Below, piece after piece: positions 1-6,638 of a DNA stretch of 12,745 bases; the stretch's first letter is position 1, and every line of letters starts with the position of its first letter. The DNA is taken from assembly GCA_023387135.1 (NCBI GenBank), contig JAEWIK010000219.1, positions 1 to 12,745 on the forward strand, given 5' to 3'. The stretch is from Actinomycetes bacterium (GTDB taxonomy: Bacteria > Actinomycetota > Actinomycetes > Propionibacteriales > Propionibacteriaceae). Below the pieces are notes generated by a model. The model worked only from the letters and a program-made list of their open reading frames with translations. It ran no database searches and was not told where the DNA came from. A program made the position numbers and the translations under genes.

Positions 1-451
1 CTGCAACGTCGTCCATGCGGTCGGTCGACTGCGTGGTGTCGCAGAGGAGACCAACAAGCGTCTTGGTCACGTCGAGAAGCTGGCGGTTGCGTGCGCGCTC
101 GTGACGGAGTTCATCCCGCAACACGTCCATTCGAACCTTCAGTTCTTGAACTGCTGCGTTGGCGCGAATCGTTGCTCCGTCCCGTGGAGCAGAAGACTTC
201 GTGGTGCTGGGCGCCACGGGTTGGGGCCTCTCTACAGGGTATGACTCTTTGCGGCGGTTCACGCTCTCGACCGTGACTCGCATAGCGTCCGGGGCGTGCC
301 GCGCACGGCCTGCGGGCCTTCGTGGCCCTTCCAATTCACCTGACTGCAGGAGTTGATAGACACGGCCACGGGACAGGTGCAGGACATCAGCAGCCTGCGT
401 GATCGTCAGGAGTTCGGGAAGCTCCACGAACCTAGTATGTAAGCACTTCAT
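1..451 (-). CDS. HTH (excisionase/MerR-like) DNA-binding protein with coiled coil, partial (cut by left edge)
   Basis: An open frame runs on the minus strand from an ATG at 451 to the window edge, about 150 codons without a stop. Residues 14-40 read LTITQAADVLHLSRGRVYQL followed by LQSGEL, the pattern of the small winged HTH domain found in excisionases and MerR-like plasmid or phage DNA-binding proteins. A linker rich in Pro, Arg and Ser follows, then from about residue 98 a charged heptad-like stretch (ELKVRMDVLRDELRHERAR) that should form a coiled coil, probably for dimerisation. The start is uncertain: the ATG has only a weak upstream GGTGA, and a GTG eight codons later is possible. The C-terminus lies outside the window. 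Proteins of this shape occur on integrative elements and plasmids, which fits the accessory look of the neighbourhood. The DNA-binding call is fairly secure; the exact role (excisionase, partition or regulator) is not visible. Confidence 0.65.
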   Translation of the reverse strand, partial: MKCLHTRFVELPELLTITQAADVLHLSRGRVYQLLQSGELEGPRRPAGRARHAPDAMRVTVESVNRRKESYPVERPQPVAPSTTKSSAPRDGATIRANAAVQELKVRMDVLRDELRHERARNRQLLDVTKTLVGLLCDTTQSTDRMDDVA

Positions 452-494
452 AGGATGTGTCACCGCGCGTACGAACATCGAGGCGGCGGCTTCC

Positions 495-500
495 ATAATA
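495..500 (-). promoter_or_regulatory. candidate -10 box (TATTAT) for the HTH gene
   Basis: On the minus strand TATTAT lies 43 bases upstream of the ATG at 451, an AT-rich island in GC-rich surroundings, giving a leader of roughly 35-40 nt. No convincing -35 is seen at 16-18 bases (nearest GGCCGA/GCCGAC). This is suggestive only. Confidence 0.3.
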
Positions 501-598
501 AGTTCAGGGTGCGCAGGTCGGCCACGACGCGATTGGTGATCGAGCGCACCGTCGAGTGTGGAGCCGCTACGTACAACGTCAGGAGGTGGCGTGGACTC

Positions 599-1147
599 AT
601 GGCTGGTGGGAAGCTTGCGCGGGTGAGGGATCGTCAGACGGGGGTGCGTCAAGCGAGCAGGGTGCGCGACCTCTGCGGATGGAGGGGTGTCGTGCTCCCC
701 GCTGTCAGGCTGGCCGGCGGCGAGGCGTCGCCTGTAGTGACATGGCGTGTCGAGGAGTTGCGCTCACGAGCGGATCGTGGAGCGCACCCCGTCCTGAATC
801 GCGGCGTTGTGAGGGACTGGGTCCGAGATGGTGGCGGGGAGCCAGAGACGCTTCACTTGGATGGCTTTGTGTTCACGGGCAGGCGACGCGACGTCGCTTC
901 TGCGATGTCGACTCTCGCCGGCGTCGGCCCCATCGCGTGGGCGTTGCGTGACCCTGATGACTGGGCGCAGTGGACGAGCGAGCTCAGTGGCTATTGGCTC
1001 GTCGACACCCGGCGCGACAAGGTAGTCACCTGCGGTCATCATGCGCCGAATCCGGCCACTGCAACCTCGGTGCAGTACCGGCTCCTGTCCGAGCAGTTGT
1101 TCGACCTGGCCGTGACCGCGGGCGTCGTTCCCTGGCCCAACTGCTAG
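599..1147 (+). CDS. hypothetical protein, 182 aa, unrecognised
   Basis: I do not recognise this protein. The start is placed at the ATG at 599 because AGGAGG lies at 581-586, though the 12-base spacing is long. The frame stays open further upstream to 455, but that part reads as Arg-rich non-coding translation. The second half looks truly coding: it has G/C-ending codons and a globular-looking sequence with GYWLVDTRRDKVVTCGHH and a C-terminal LSEQLFDLAVTAGVVPWPNC. The first 70 residues are Arg/Gly/Val-rich and less convincing, so the start could lie downstream. No membrane segment, signal peptide or known motif is visible. Its stop (TAG, 1145-1147) overlaps the stop of the converging minus-strand gene within CTAG. 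It lies divergent from the HTH gene, so the two could share a regulatory region at 452-598. An accessory or regulatory partner is possible but unsupported. Confidence 0.5.
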   Translation: MAGGKLARVRDRQTGVRQASRVRDLCGWRGVVLPAVRLAGGEASPVVTWRVEELRSRADRGAHPVLNRGVVRDWVRDGGGEPETLHLDGFVFTGRRRDVASAMSTLAGVGPIAWALRDPDDWAQWTSELSGYWLVDTRRDKVVTCGHHAPNPATATSVQYRLLSEQLFDLAVTAGVVPWPNC

Positions 1148-2280
1148 CGCCCGGCGACCCAGGGCGTCAGGTACGCGGGAACCGGCCAGTTGTTGATCAG
1201 GTCGGCATTGATCTCCTGGTTCACTGAGAGGGCGGTCCTGCATCGCTCAATCCAAGCCAACCGGGCGGTTACTGGATCGGCAAGGATCAAGTCGGTGAGT
1301 TCGGCGAGCGAAAGCAGGGAGTGAATGGCTGCTTCGTCTTCGGTGGCGATCCACTCGATGCTCTCGCCAGCGCATTGGGTGCAGGAGCACTGCCAGAGTG
1401 TGCGGTCGTCGGAGAGTTTCAGGGCGGCGAGGCCGATGTTCTCCAGCGTACGGAACGCCATGGCGCGAGGCACCCAGGCTGCGATTGCCGGCGAGTGCCC
1501 TCCACCGCCTTTGCGCTTTGTGACCGGATAGATGTGTCGCAGCGATGTGCTGGTTCCCACGGCGCCGTGGGATGCACCGAACGCCACGGCGCCGATGGCG
1601 GAAGCGTCGCAGCGGAGCAGGAGGACAGGCACCGTCGTATGGTCGAGCAGATGGATGAGCCCGCTAACGGCCGGCGCGCTGGCGAACGGGTCGTTCCGGT
1701 CCTCGACCATGAGCGCGACCGGTATACCTGCCCGGTTGACCATGTCGACCAGAGTGTCTGCGGCTGTGGCAAGCCACCACTTCGCAAGCGGGAGTGCGGC
1801 GATCACATCCTTGAAAGCGCGTGCTTGGCTGAGCACTGACCGCAACCCCTCGATGCTGTTCGCCGGGATGTAGGGCGAGTCTGTTATCGCTTTGGTGGCG
1901 CCCGCGCGGAGCTGTGCCGACACCCACCCGGCGCTCAGGTCGGCAGGAGCAAACGTACGAGAGTTGCCACAGTACCGCGCAGCATCGAAGAGCATGTTCG
2001 CCGTACCCGCGGCGTCGTGGCGTCGCCTCAGCTCCCGCATGGCCTTCTCGCTGGTGGTCACGTAGACGACCCCCATGCCAGCCGCTGCACACTGCTCGGC
2101 AAGGTGGCCCTGGAGTGTGTTCTTAGGGTTGGCGTGAGCAAGGAGCGGCGTGTCCCGGCGGAACAGCGACTCCCGATGGCGGAGCGGGGCGGTGAGGGGG
2201 GCGCTGTCCGTGCTGGGTGGTGCCGGGTCGTGGGCAACGATGGTATGGCGGAGAGCAAGATGAAGTGAGGCCCCGGTCAT
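1144..2280 (-). CDS. conserved hypothetical protein, possible tRNA-guanine-transglycosylase-like barrel
   Basis: This 378-residue protein starts at ATG 2280, which overlaps the stop of the upstream metallopeptidase gene in ATGA and has AGGAG six bases ahead, so translation is probably coupled. The first 45 residues look flexible (many Pro, Ser). The rest alternates hydrophobic strands and helices: MGVVYVTT near 69-76, NMLFDAARYCG at 95-105, GIPVALMVEDRNDPF at 185-199, VPVLLLRCDASAIGAVAFGA at 217-236, then GTSTSLRHIYP at 242-252. A zinc-type cluster CSCTQC (Cys298, Cys300, Cys303) is followed by AIHSLLSLAEL with His320. Tgt enzymes carry C-x-C-x2-C with a later His in an IHNL-like helix, though with about 25 residues between rather than the 16 here, and FDAARY could match their TDSGGF strand. 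The second Tgt catalytic Asp is not obvious. The open frame is certain; a base-exchange enzyme is an inference. Alternative: an unrelated zinc-binding TIM-barrel effector. Confidence 0.75.
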   Translation of the reverse strand: MTGASLHLALRHTIVAHDPAPPSTDSAPLTAPLRHRESLFRRDTPLLAHANPKNTLQGHLAEQCAAAGMGVVYVTTSEKAMRELRRRHDAAGTANMLFDAARYCGNSRTFAPADLSAGWVSAQLRAGATKAITDSPYIPANSIEGLRSVLSQARAFKDVIAALPLAKWWLATAADTLVDMVNRAGIPVALMVEDRNDPFASAPAVSGLIHLLDHTTVPVLLLRCDASAIGAVAFGASHGAVGTSTSLRHIYPVTKRKGGGGHSPAIAAWVPRAMAFRTLENIGLAALKLSDDRTLWQCSCTQCAGESIEWIATEDEAAIHSLLSLAELTDLILADPVTARLAWIERCRTALSVNQEINADLINNWPVPAYLTPWVAGR

Positions 2281-3356
2281 GGAGTCTCCTGCCGAAGGGA
2301 GAGTGTTGGCTTCGGTGCCCCGCGACTGGGCAGGAACACGTCGATGAAGCTCTGTGTGGTCATGCCTGCGCGAAGCGCCAGCGCATCCAGATTCTCGCCG
2401 TGAGTCTCCCGTAGCTGGATCAGCCTGGCCATGGTTGTCGGCATCTCGCGGGCGGGTTGCTGGGGCTCGGTTTGCCGCCAACCCATGCGGCCGAGACGGA
2501 TCTGGAACTCCCGGTACTGCCTGTCGGAGATCTCACCCACGTCGAACGCACGTCTGATCAACGCTGCGACGGACATACCCCAAACGGACTTCAGCTTCAG
2601 CAGCCGATCGAAGTCGCCAGTGCGCAGATCACGGAGGTCGTCCGCAATCTCCGCAGCCGGCGCCAGGAACTCAGACGCAAACCGGTTCGCGTCCTGCTCC
2701 TGGCCCTCCCTGGGCGCAGTGTGGAGAACCAGGTGGCCAAGCTCATGGGCCATCGTGAACCGCTGCCGATCGGCGGGCATGCCTCTCGTGATCACCGTCA
2801 GAGCTAGGCCCGGACTGGTGAGCCTGACCGAGAGAGCGTCCTGGCTGGCGGTGAACAAGTCCCGCGCCACGACGATGATCCCGGCGCTCTCCACAACGCC
2901 AAGCAGGTGGGCGATGGGCCCAGAGGGCATGCCCCATAGCTGACGCAACCTCTGCGCGGATTCCACTGGATCCTGTTCGGCGAGCTCCTCGCTGAGCGAT
3001 CGTTCTGGAGCCAAGTCGACGCCGTCGATCAGACTGTTGACAGCGAGCGCAGTCAACTGTGCGACCGCCTCCACCCGCCTCGTCACCCTGACGGCCATGG
3101 TGCTGGCACGTCGACGATGATGGACGTACATCGTTGCCTGCGCATCCAACAGAATCGGCCGCGCAAGCACGTCCACCGGGACGTCTAGCGCCATAGCGAC
3201 ACGTGCCGCTGCCGCGGGGGGGAGCGGCACGACACCCTGTTCGGCCTTCGACAGCGCGGACTGGGACACACCGGCACGTTCCGCGAGCACGCGCTGTGTC
3301 CAGCCTTGCGCCTCGCGCGCTACCGCGAGACCCGTGCGCCCAGGTGTCTCAAACAT
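2277..3356 (-). CDS. XRE-family HTH / ImmA-IrrE zinc metallopeptidase regulator
   Basis: This 359-residue protein starts at ATG 3356, preceded by GGGAGGAGG at five to six bases. Residues 9-65 form an XRE/Cro-type HTH (WTQRVLAERAGVSQSALSKA). The middle is helical. Residues 150-240 are the ImmA/IrrE (DUF955, COG2856) domain, with HELGH at 204-208 giving the two His ligands and catalytic Glu, then EQDANRFASEFLAP at 220-233, where Glu220 or Asp222 should be the third ligand. Residues 308-345 (ARLIQLRETHGENLDALALR onward) look like an extra C-terminal helical or HTH-like unit. Family members bind an operator and are inactivated, or cleave a partner repressor, on stress; ImmA of ICEBs1 and IrrE/DdrO of Deinococcus are the known models. 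The gene overlaps the downstream unknown enzyme by ATGA, so it probably represses, neutralises or senses for that partner. Domain assignment is strong; the target is inferred. Confidence 0.92.
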   Translation of the reverse strand: MFETPGRTGLAVAREAQGWTQRVLAERAGVSQSALSKAEQGVVPLPPAAAARVAMALDVPVDVLARPILLDAQATMYVHHRRRASTMAVRVTRRVEAVAQLTALAVNSLIDGVDLAPERSLSEELAEQDPVESAQRLRQLWGMPSGPIAHLLGVVESAGIIVVARDLFTASQDALSVRLTSPGLALTVITRGMPADRQRFTMAHELGHLVLHTAPREGQEQDANRFASEFLAPAAEIADDLRDLRTGDFDRLLKLKSVWGMSVAALIRRAFDVGEISDRQYREFQIRLGRMGWRQTEPQQPAREMPTTMARLIQLRETHGENLDALALRAGMTTQSFIDVFLPSRGAPKPTLSLRQETP

Positions 3357-3373
3357 GCGAACCTCCTCCCGGA

Positions 3374-3402
3374 ATGGTAGACGTAATGCGGCGACGAATC
3401 AA
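3374..3402 (-). promoter_or_regulatory. candidate promoter of the HTH-ImmA/TGT-like operon
   Basis: On the minus strand TTGATT (3402-3397) is followed after 17 bases by TACCAT (3379-3374), each matching four of six consensus bases. The -10 ends 17 bases before the ATG at 3356, so the transcript leader would be only about ten nucleotides and consist mostly of the GGGAGGAGG ribosome-binding site. The XRE protein may bind over this region itself, but no clear palindrome is visible. Confidence 0.45.
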
Positions 3403-3594
3403 GGATGGAAAACTTGCCGGGCGCGCGTTGAGGGGCCGAACCACGCCATCTCACGGGTCGTGCGCGGCGCAGGCTCGAAGGGTCGGCTCCCACGAACGGC
3501 GCGACACGACGGTGCTGAGGCTCCGCAGCGTTTGACGTTCTTGTTCTTCTCGGGGCGGGTTGGTTCGTGGGTGGTGGTGCGTTCGTCGTTACGC

Positions 3595-3640
3595 GGGGCG
3601 CCTCAGCCATCGTCCGCGGGACGCCTCAGCCAACGTCCGC
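3595..3640. repeat. two tandem copies of a 23-bp repeat
   Basis: The consensus is GGGRCGCCTCAGCCAWCGTC followed by CGC. Copy one spans 3595-3617 and copy two 3618-3640, directly abutting, with two mismatches (G/A at the fourth base, T/A at the sixteenth). The repeat lies about 60 bases beyond the 3' end of vapC in otherwise empty DNA. It could be a local duplication, a protein-binding iteron pair, or a scar at the edge of a mobile segment. Confidence 0.75.
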
Positions 3641-3702
3641 ACTCCGCCGCTCGTCCCTCGGGGCGCACCGACGGGACCCGGGGCGTTGCGTCCGAGCCAG
3701 TA

Positions 3703-4077
3703 TCAGAGGGGCAGGATGCGGAGGCTGGGGTCGATGGCGGCGATGTCGCCCGGGTCAGACGTGACGACCAGCGCGCCCAGCGGTCTCGCGGTCAGTGCGA
3801 CGTGGGCGTCGGTGACGTCGGACGTCCCTGACCGCCCCAGCAGTTGCCCCACGCGGCAGGCCTCGGTCTGGTCCAGCGCGACGACCTTGACGGCCTGCGT
3901 CTTCAACAGGCGGCTGATGGGTGCCTGCCGAGGCGTCGCTCTCCAGGTCTGGGCGAGCACACCCGCGGGGATGTAGCAGGCGACTTCGTTGCTTCCTATC
4001 TCGGCGAGCAGTGCGAGCATGCGCTCGTCACGACGCTCCAGTGCGATGAGCGCGCCGGCATCGAAGACCACCGTCAC
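3703..4077 (-). CDS. vapC: VapC-type PIN-domain ribonuclease toxin
   Basis: This 124-residue PIN domain spans the full protein. Acidic residues expected in the Mg-dependent active site are visible: Asp6 in VVFDAGALIALE, Asp87 and Asp90 in GTSDVTDAHVALTA, and Asp108 in VVTSDPGDIAAID. The position that usually holds the second acid, near residue 43, reads VLAQTWR with Gln, a form I recall from actinobacterial VapC relatives. VapC toxins cut tRNA or rRNA and are held inactive by the cognate VapB. The start is GTG at 4077, overlapping the antitoxin stop as GTGA, so translation should be coupled and the toxin made after or below the antitoxin. A second in-frame GTG lies two codons on. The RNA target cannot be read from sequence. 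Confidence 0.9.
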   Translation of the reverse strand: MTVVFDAGALIALERRDERMLALLAEIGSNEVACYIPAGVLAQTWRATPRQAPISRLLKTQAVKVVALDQTEACRVGQLLGRSGTSDVTDAHVALTARPLGALVVTSDPGDIAAIDPSLRILPL

Positions 4078-4316
4078 GACGCCACCTGCTGGTCGTCCAC
4101 TCCGATCGCGTTGCGGGCCCAGGCCCGAGCTTCATCGCTGACCCCGCCGGCCTCTGCCAACAGTTCATCGACGACCGCCCGGAACAGGACCCAGTCAGGC
4201 TCGTTCTCGGCGAGGGTCGAGAAGTAGCCGGAGACACTGTCCGACAGCCCGGCAGCCACTGCACGTTGGGCCTTCTCGGCCACGTCGTCCGGCACGCTGA
4301 TCGTCATCCGCTTCAT
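4074..4316 (-). CDS. vapB: VapB-type ribbon-helix-helix antitoxin
   Basis: This 80-residue protein begins MKRMTISVPDDVAEKAQRAV, the beta-strand plus first helix of a ribbon-helix-helix DNA-binding fold, with the second helix about residues 23-37. The C-terminal half (about 40-80: LFRAVVDELLAEAGGVSDEA onward) is amphipathic and acidic, as expected for the segment that wraps the PIN toxin and blocks its active site. It precedes vapC with a four-base overlap. The ATG at 4316 has no ribosome-binding site; it sits seven bases past a near-consensus -10 box, so the mRNA is probably leaderless. Autorepression with the VapBC complex is known for such pairs, and an inverted repeat overlaps this promoter. 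Confidence 0.88.
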   Translation of the reverse strand: MKRMTISVPDDVAEKAQRAVAAGLSDSVSGYFSTLAENEPDWVLFRAVVDELLAEAGGVSDEARAWARNAIGVDDQQVAS

Positions 4317-4340
4317 GCATCGATCATACTGACTGATGCA
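4316..4340. promoter_or_regulatory. inverted repeat, candidate VapBC operator
   Basis: TGCATC (4316-4321) and GATGCA (4335-4340) are perfect inverted arms separated by 13 bases, covering the -10 box and the start codon of vapB. Ribbon-helix-helix antitoxins bind such paired half-sites in their own promoters. A second, shorter inverted pair (ATCA 4323-4326, TGAT 4334-4337) lies inside. The operator role is inferred from position. Confidence 0.45.
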
Positions 4341-4351
4341 GATAGTGTGAA
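4323..4351 (-). promoter_or_regulatory. vapBC promoter, apparently leaderless
   Basis: On the minus strand TTCACA (4351-4346) and TATGAT (4328-4323) each match five of six consensus bases and are separated by exactly 17 bases. The -10 is followed by six bases and then the ATG at 4316, so transcription would begin at or next to the start codon. No Shine-Dalgarno sequence is present, in agreement. This is the best sigma-70-type promoter seen in the window. Confidence 0.7.
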
Positions 4352-4531
4352 TGCTCGGGGGGTGGCAGTCGATGTGACGCGTGGGGGCCCCGACGCCCGG
4401 CTCGACGGCCGGTGAGTTCGTTCACGGCGGGGGGTCAGGGTGCACGAAGGTGCGCAGGTCGACCCCTTTCCCGGTGTCGGGGGCACGGGGCAGCATTGAA
4501 CTGCCCGAAGTTCGCCTCAAAGGAGAGCCCA
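4341..4531. other. upstream region of dhaKLM, no recognised promoter
   Basis: Roughly 190 GC-rich bases separate the vapBC promoter from dhaK. No frame looks coding. I see no convincing -35/-10 pair toward dhaK and no nearby dhaR-type activator gene. The only clear element is the AGGAGA ribosome-binding site at 4521-4526. Confidence 0.4.
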
Positions 4532-5533
<1,002 letters not shown>

Positions 5534-5543
5534 GGATGGGTCA

Positions 5544-6179
5544 GTGAGCGACACACTGTCGACTGCTTGGGCGCTGGCGTGGATACGCGGCGCCCAAGCC
5601 GTCATTGCTGAGAATCGGATGCTGCTGATCGACCTCGACAGGGAGATCGGCGATGGCGACCACGGCGCGAACATGGACAAGGGCTTCACCGCCGTCGTGG
5701 CGAAGCTCGAGGCCGGAGCCGAGGACGTCCCAGGCGTGCTGAAGGTCGTCGCGCAGACCCTGATGTCGACAGTGGGCGGCGCCGCCGGCCCGCTGTACGG
5801 CACAGCGTTCCTGCGGGCAGCGAAGGCCATCGACGGGATGGACCTCGACGCCAACGGCGTCGTCGCGCTGCTGGGCGGTGCTCTCGAAGGCATCGTCGCC
5901 CGCGGCAAGGCGACCACCGGCGAGAAGACGATGGTGGACGCCTGGACGCCCGCCCTCGACGCCGCGAAGGACGTCGCGGGCAACGGCGGCAGCGCCACCG
6001 AAGCGTTGCGGGCGGCCGCCACGGCGGCCCTCGACGGTGCCGAGAAGACCATCCCGATGCTGGCGACCAAGGGTCGTGCCTCCTACCTGGGGCAACGGTC
6101 CATCGGCCACCAGGATCCGGGCGCCACCTCGACCGCGTTCATCCTGGGCGCTGCCGCCGACGCCGCGGAGGCGGCATGA
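5544..6179 (+). CDS. dhaL: dihydroxyacetone kinase subunit DhaL
   Basis: This 211-residue subunit holds ADP permanently as a coenzyme, is rephosphorylated by DhaM and passes the phosphate to the substrate on DhaK. The all-helical barrel signature is present: DREIGDGDHGANMDKGF (32-48), with Asp32, Asp37 and Asp39 as the Mg ligands; GGAAGPLYGTAF (78-89); TGEKTMVDAW (125-134); and RASYLGQRSIGHQDPGA (178-194). The start is GTG at 5544, ten bases after dhaK; the upstream GAGGATGG is a modest ribosome-binding site. Its stop overlaps the dhaM start as ATGA, so L and M are probably translationally coupled. Length is typical for the family. Confidence 0.96.
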   Translation: MSDTLSTAWALAWIRGAQAVIAENRMLLIDLDREIGDGDHGANMDKGFTAVVAKLEAGAEDVPGVLKVVAQTLMSTVGGAAGPLYGTAFLRAAKAIDGMDLDANGVVALLGGALEGIVARGKATTGEKTMVDAWTPALDAAKDVAGNGGSATEALRAAATAALDGAEKTIPMLATKGRASYLGQRSIGHQDPGATSTAFILGAAADAAEAA

Positions 6180-6565
6180 GCGTCGCCCTCGTCATCGTGT
6201 CCCACTCGGAGAAGCTCGCGGCCGGTGTCGTCGAGCTCACCGAGCAGATGGCGCGCGGCGTCCAGCTCCGGACGGCCGCGGGCACCGGTGACGGACGCAT
6301 CGGCACCTCGTTCGACAAGGTGAACGACGCCGTGACCGAGCTGCGCGCAGCCGGTCACGACGTCGTCATCCTGACCGACCTGGGGTCCGCGACGATGACC
6401 GTCGAGGCGGTGCTCGACTTCCTCGACGACGACGAGAAGGAGCACGTGGTCTTCGCCAACGGACCGCTCGTCGAGGGTGCGGTGTCGGCGGGCGTCACGG
6501 CGCAGGTGGGCGGCGACATCGCCGCCGTCGCCAAGGCGGCGGAGGCGCGCGAACTCTTCGCCTGA
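6176..6565 (+). CDS. dhaM: PTS-dependent dihydroxyacetone kinase phosphotransferase subunit DhaM, EIIA-like domain only
   Basis: At 129 residues this is just the mannose-EIIA-like domain of DhaM. VIVSHS (6-11) places the phosphorylated His at residue 10, and VILTDLGSATMTVEAVLDFL and FANGPLVEGAVSAG are characteristic of the fold. It takes phosphate from HPr and gives it to DhaL-ADP. The E. coli protein adds HPr and truncated EI domains; these are absent here, so the general EI and HPr encoded elsewhere must supply phosphate. It overlaps dhaL by four bases and is the last gene of the operon. Confidence 0.95.
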   Translation: MSVALVIVSHSEKLAAGVVELTEQMARGVQLRTAAGTGDGRIGTSFDKVNDAVTELRAAGHDVVILTDLGSATMTVEAVLDFLDDDEKEHVVFANGPLVEGAVSAGVTAQVGGDIAAVAKAAEARELFA

Positions 6566-6577
6566 CCCGGTCGACAT

Positions 6578-6593
6578 CCGGCGCCTGCGCCGG
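6578..6593 (+). terminator. weak terminator-like hairpin after dhaM
   Basis: CCGGCG, loop CCTG, CGCCGG forms a perfect 6-bp GC stem 12 bases past the dhaM stop. No T-run follows, so if it ends transcription it does so weakly; it may only be a chance GC palindrome. Confidence 0.3.
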
Positions 6594-6616
6594 TGATCGC
6601 CGCGGCGTGCCTCCGA

Positions 6617-6622
6617 TACACT
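6617..6622 (+). promoter_or_regulatory. candidate -10 box (TACACT) for the antiporter gene
   Basis: TACACT fits the actinobacterial TAnnnT -10 pattern and lies 17 bases before the GTG at 6639, with AGGAGG between. No good -35 is seen 17 bases upstream. The hairpin after dhaM just upstream supports a separate transcript, but read-through from dhaM is equally possible. Confidence 0.35.
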
Positions 6623-6638
6623 CCCGACAGGAGGCGAT

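Larger units (their letters stand above)
3357..3702. other. gene-free stretch between the HTH-ImmA operon and vapC
   Basis: About 345 bases with no convincing reading frame; those present translate into Arg/Pro/Ser-rich sequence typical of non-coding GC-rich DNA. It holds the promoter of the HTH-ImmA operon at its left end and a 23-bp tandem duplication at 3595-3640. I found no tRNA, no tRNA 3' end that would mark an attachment site, and no strong terminator behind vapC. Confidence 0.5.

Noticed and set aside
455..598. Upstream in-frame extension of the gene at 599
   Set aside because: Its sequence is basic and irregular, overlaps the candidate promoter of the divergent HTH gene, and the only ribosome-binding site lies at 581-586.
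2281..2481. In-frame N-terminal extension of the 1144-2280 protein into the metallopeptidase gene
   Set aside because: The extension is antisense-free but out of frame with the HELGH protein's coding end, and the ATG at 2280 has a ribosome-binding site and the usual ATGA coupling.
3320..3610. Minus-strand frame overlapping the gap between the HTH-ImmA gene and vapC
   Set aside because: Pro/Arg-rich composition, no ribosome-binding site, and overlap with the well-supported start of the HTH-ImmA gene.
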